From contig NZ_JAPDOK010000002.1 of the NCBI RefSeq assembly GCF_026013415.1, positions 248,001 to 312,000 of the forward strand: DNA of 64,000 bases, given 5' to 3'. Shown piece by piece: positions 62,526 through 64,000 of this stretch (positions are counted from its first letter, which is position 1; each line of letters starts with the position of its first letter). This stretch comes from Sphingomonas caeni. GTDB lineage: Bacteria > Pseudomonadota > Alphaproteobacteria > Sphingomonadales > Sphingomonadaceae. The translations under genes were made by a program, and so were the position numbers. The notes below the pieces were generated by a model. The model worked only from the letters and a program-made list of their open reading frames with translations, searched no databases and was not told the origin of the DNA.

Positions 62526-64000
62526 CTATTCGGGATTCCCCGGCCGCCGCGCCGGGTCCGCAAGCTCGCGATTGTCGCGGTCGCGCTGATCCTGCCGCTG
62601 AGGGGTGGGTTGGGTGCCGGGCGGGCGCGGAATCTCGCGGGGCTGTTGCGGGGCCTTGTCCTCGCCCGGGGCGGGATCGCGCGTCGTCCGGTCGATGAAA
62701 TCCTGGTCGATCTTGGGATCGGGCTCGCCATCGACCGCGGGATCGCGCGCGCCGGGATCGATCGCCTGGCCGTCGGGATCGACGAACACGCTGTTGTCGG
62801 GCCCGCCATAGAGATCGGTCTCATTGTCGATCGAGAATTCGGGGAGCGTCACCTGGGTGTCGAACTGTTCGACCGGGCGGCCGGCCACCGCGCGCGTCAT
62901 ATACATGCCGAAGGTGCGCGCCGGGGCGTGGCCGCCCTGGAGGCCAGGGACCGGCTTGTTGTCGTCGCGGCCCATCCACACGCCGGTGGTCAGCCCCGAG
63001 GAGAAGCCGATGAACCAGCCATCCTGGTTCGAGGTGGTCGTACCGGTCTTGCCCGCGACCGGGCGCCCGATCTGCGCGGCCTTGCCGGTGCCGGTATTGA
63101 CCGCGGTCTGGAGCAGATCGGTCATCTGCTTGGCGACATCCTCGGAGACGAGGACGCGGCTGGTATCGACTTCGTGCTGGTAGATCACCGCGCCGTTCGC
63201 GGTGACGCGCGTGATGCCATAGGGCGTGACCGCAACCCCGTGCTGCCCCACCGAGGCGAAGGCGCGGGTCATGTCGATCAGGCGGACGTTCGACGTGCCA
63301 AGCACCATCGAGGGATAGGTGTTGATCGGCGTGGTGATGCCCATCCGCCGCGCCATGTCCGCGACGGTGCCGAAACCGACCTCGTCGCCCAGCTTGGCCG
63401 CGATCGTATTGATCGAGAAGGCGAAGGCGTTGCGCAGCGTCATCTCGCCGTTGAAGCGGCGCGAATTGTTGCGCGGTGTCCAGCCACGGATCGTCACCGG
63501 CTCGTCGACGACCAGGTCCTCGGGGCGGTGCCCGGCTTCGAGCGCGGCCAAATAGACGAACAGCTTGAACGACGATCCTGGCTGGCGGACCGCCTGGGTC
63601 GCGCGGTTGTAGATCGAGGCGACATAGTCCTTGCCCCCCACCATCGCTCGAACCGCGCCGTCGCGGTCGAGCGTGACCAGGGCGCCCTGTGCGCCCGCGG
63701 GGGCATTGGCGCGGATCGATTCGTCTGCGGCGCGCTGCATTCCGAGATCGAGCGTGGTCCACACTTCGAGCGGGGCATCGGTCTCATCGATCAGCACTTC
63801 GAGCTGGGGCAGCGCCCAGTCGGTGAAATAGCGCACGCTGTTCTGCTTGGGCTCGGGCGCCATCTTGACCATCTTCGGGTCGGCCGCGGCGCGCTGGGCG
63901 GGGGTGATCTTGCCCTGATCCTCCATCACATCGAGCACCACGCTCGCGCGGCCGACCGCGGCCTCGGCATCGGCGGTGGGCGAATAGTGCGAGGGCGCCT
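62526..64000 (-). CDS. penicillin-binding protein 1A, C-terminal part (truncated by the window)
   Basis: The C-terminal ~490 residues of a bifunctional class A penicillin-binding protein, reading past the right edge, so the N-terminal transglycosylase domain is outside. The transpeptidase motifs are QPGSSFKLFVYLAALEAG (SxxK), FAFSINTIAAKLG (SxN) and VAGKTGTTTSNQDGWFIGFS (KTG). The C-terminal tail is Pro/Arg-rich (PGTQPTPQRQDQRDRDN). It builds septal or lateral peptidoglycan. The segment near the edge (GRASVVLDVMEDQGKITPAQ) is typical of the linker in PBP1A. Confidence 0.94.
   Translation of the reverse strand, partial: APSHYSPTADAEAAVGRASVVLDVMEDQGKITPAQRAAADPKMVKMAPEPKQNSVRYFTDWALPQLEVLIDETDAPLEVWTTLDLGMQRAADESIRANAPAGAQGALVTLDRDGAVRAMVGGKDYVASIYNRATQAVRQPGSSFKLFVYLAALEAGHRPEDLVVDEPVTIRGWTPRNNSRRFNGEMTLRNAFAFSINTIAAKLGDEVGFGTVADMARRMGITTPINTYPSMVLGTSNVRLIDMTRAFASVGQHGVAVTPYGITRVTANGAVIYQHEVDTSRVLVSEDVAKQMTDLLQTAVNTGTGKAAQIGRPVAGKTGTTTSNQDGWFIGFSSGLTTGVWMGRDDNKPVPGLQGGHAPARTFGMYMTRAVAGRPVEQFDTQVTLPEFSIDNETDLYGGPDNSVFVDPDGQAIDPGARDPAVDGEPDPKIDQDFIDRTTRDPAPGEDKAPQQPREIPRPPGTQPTPQRQDQRDRDNRELADPARRPGNPE

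Overview
The window looks like a chromosomal segment of a sphingomonad-type alphaproteobacterium. This rests on the high G+C, gene order typical of the group (purH / heparinase-like / rpe / rsmB; hemE / PPSR / maf / aroE / coaE / dnaQ), alphaproteobacterial families (DUF1674, Mic60-like protein after hemD, DUF3576, MmcB, DUF1491) and dense packing with many 4-bp ATGA or GTGA start/stop overlaps. The species cannot be fixed from the sequence alone.

Layout. 0-16 kb is housekeeping: a polysaccharide flippase at the left edge, a leftward purine/ribulose-5-P/rRNA-methylation block, gpsA-tsaD, divergent hemC-hemD-Mic60-like, glutaryl-CoA dehydrogenase and small enzymes. 16.2-19.2 kb is an operon of a Tat-exported cupin and two Tat-exported Gfo/Idh/MocA oxidoreductases. 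19.3-23.4 kb is the accessory highlight: one 1364-residue protein with a PD-(D/E)XK nuclease-like N-terminus, a STAND-like P-loop NTPase and about 19 tandem 34-residue W-L repeats. It is followed by a nested palindrome, a partial tRNA 3'-end copy and an intact tRNA-Gly(GCC). 23.9-32.6 kb has a CnoX-like thioredoxin, a LON-domain protein, a DUF695-RraB protein, UbiH-like hydroxylase, FtsK, a 270-bp three-armed inverted-repeat element, two TerC paralogues and a dienelactone hydrolase.

32.6-38.5 kb is the origin-proximal mnmE-mnmG-rsmG-parA-parB block with three parS sites. It is followed by holA-lptE-leuS, PLP-homeostasis and riboflavin genes, xth, lolA, rho, hemJ and hemE. The 300-bp gap between hemE and PPSR (52643-52946) has DnaA-box-like sequences and an AT-rich stretch, and gene orientation switches from all-minus to all-plus there. 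It is the best candidate for oriC. Rightward follow maf, aroE, coaE, dnaQ, hpf, ptsN and cell-wall, DNA-repair and copper-delivery genes, ending in a truncated penicillin-binding protein 1A.

Intergenic DNA is unusually structured. A ~200-bp repeat occurs three times, always between convergent genes. A second short REP-like module carries a covarying GNRA-loop hairpin. The nested palindrome before the first TerC gene and the long hairpins between xth and lolA are not explained by genes. No integrase, transposase, CRISPR array or rRNA operon was seen.
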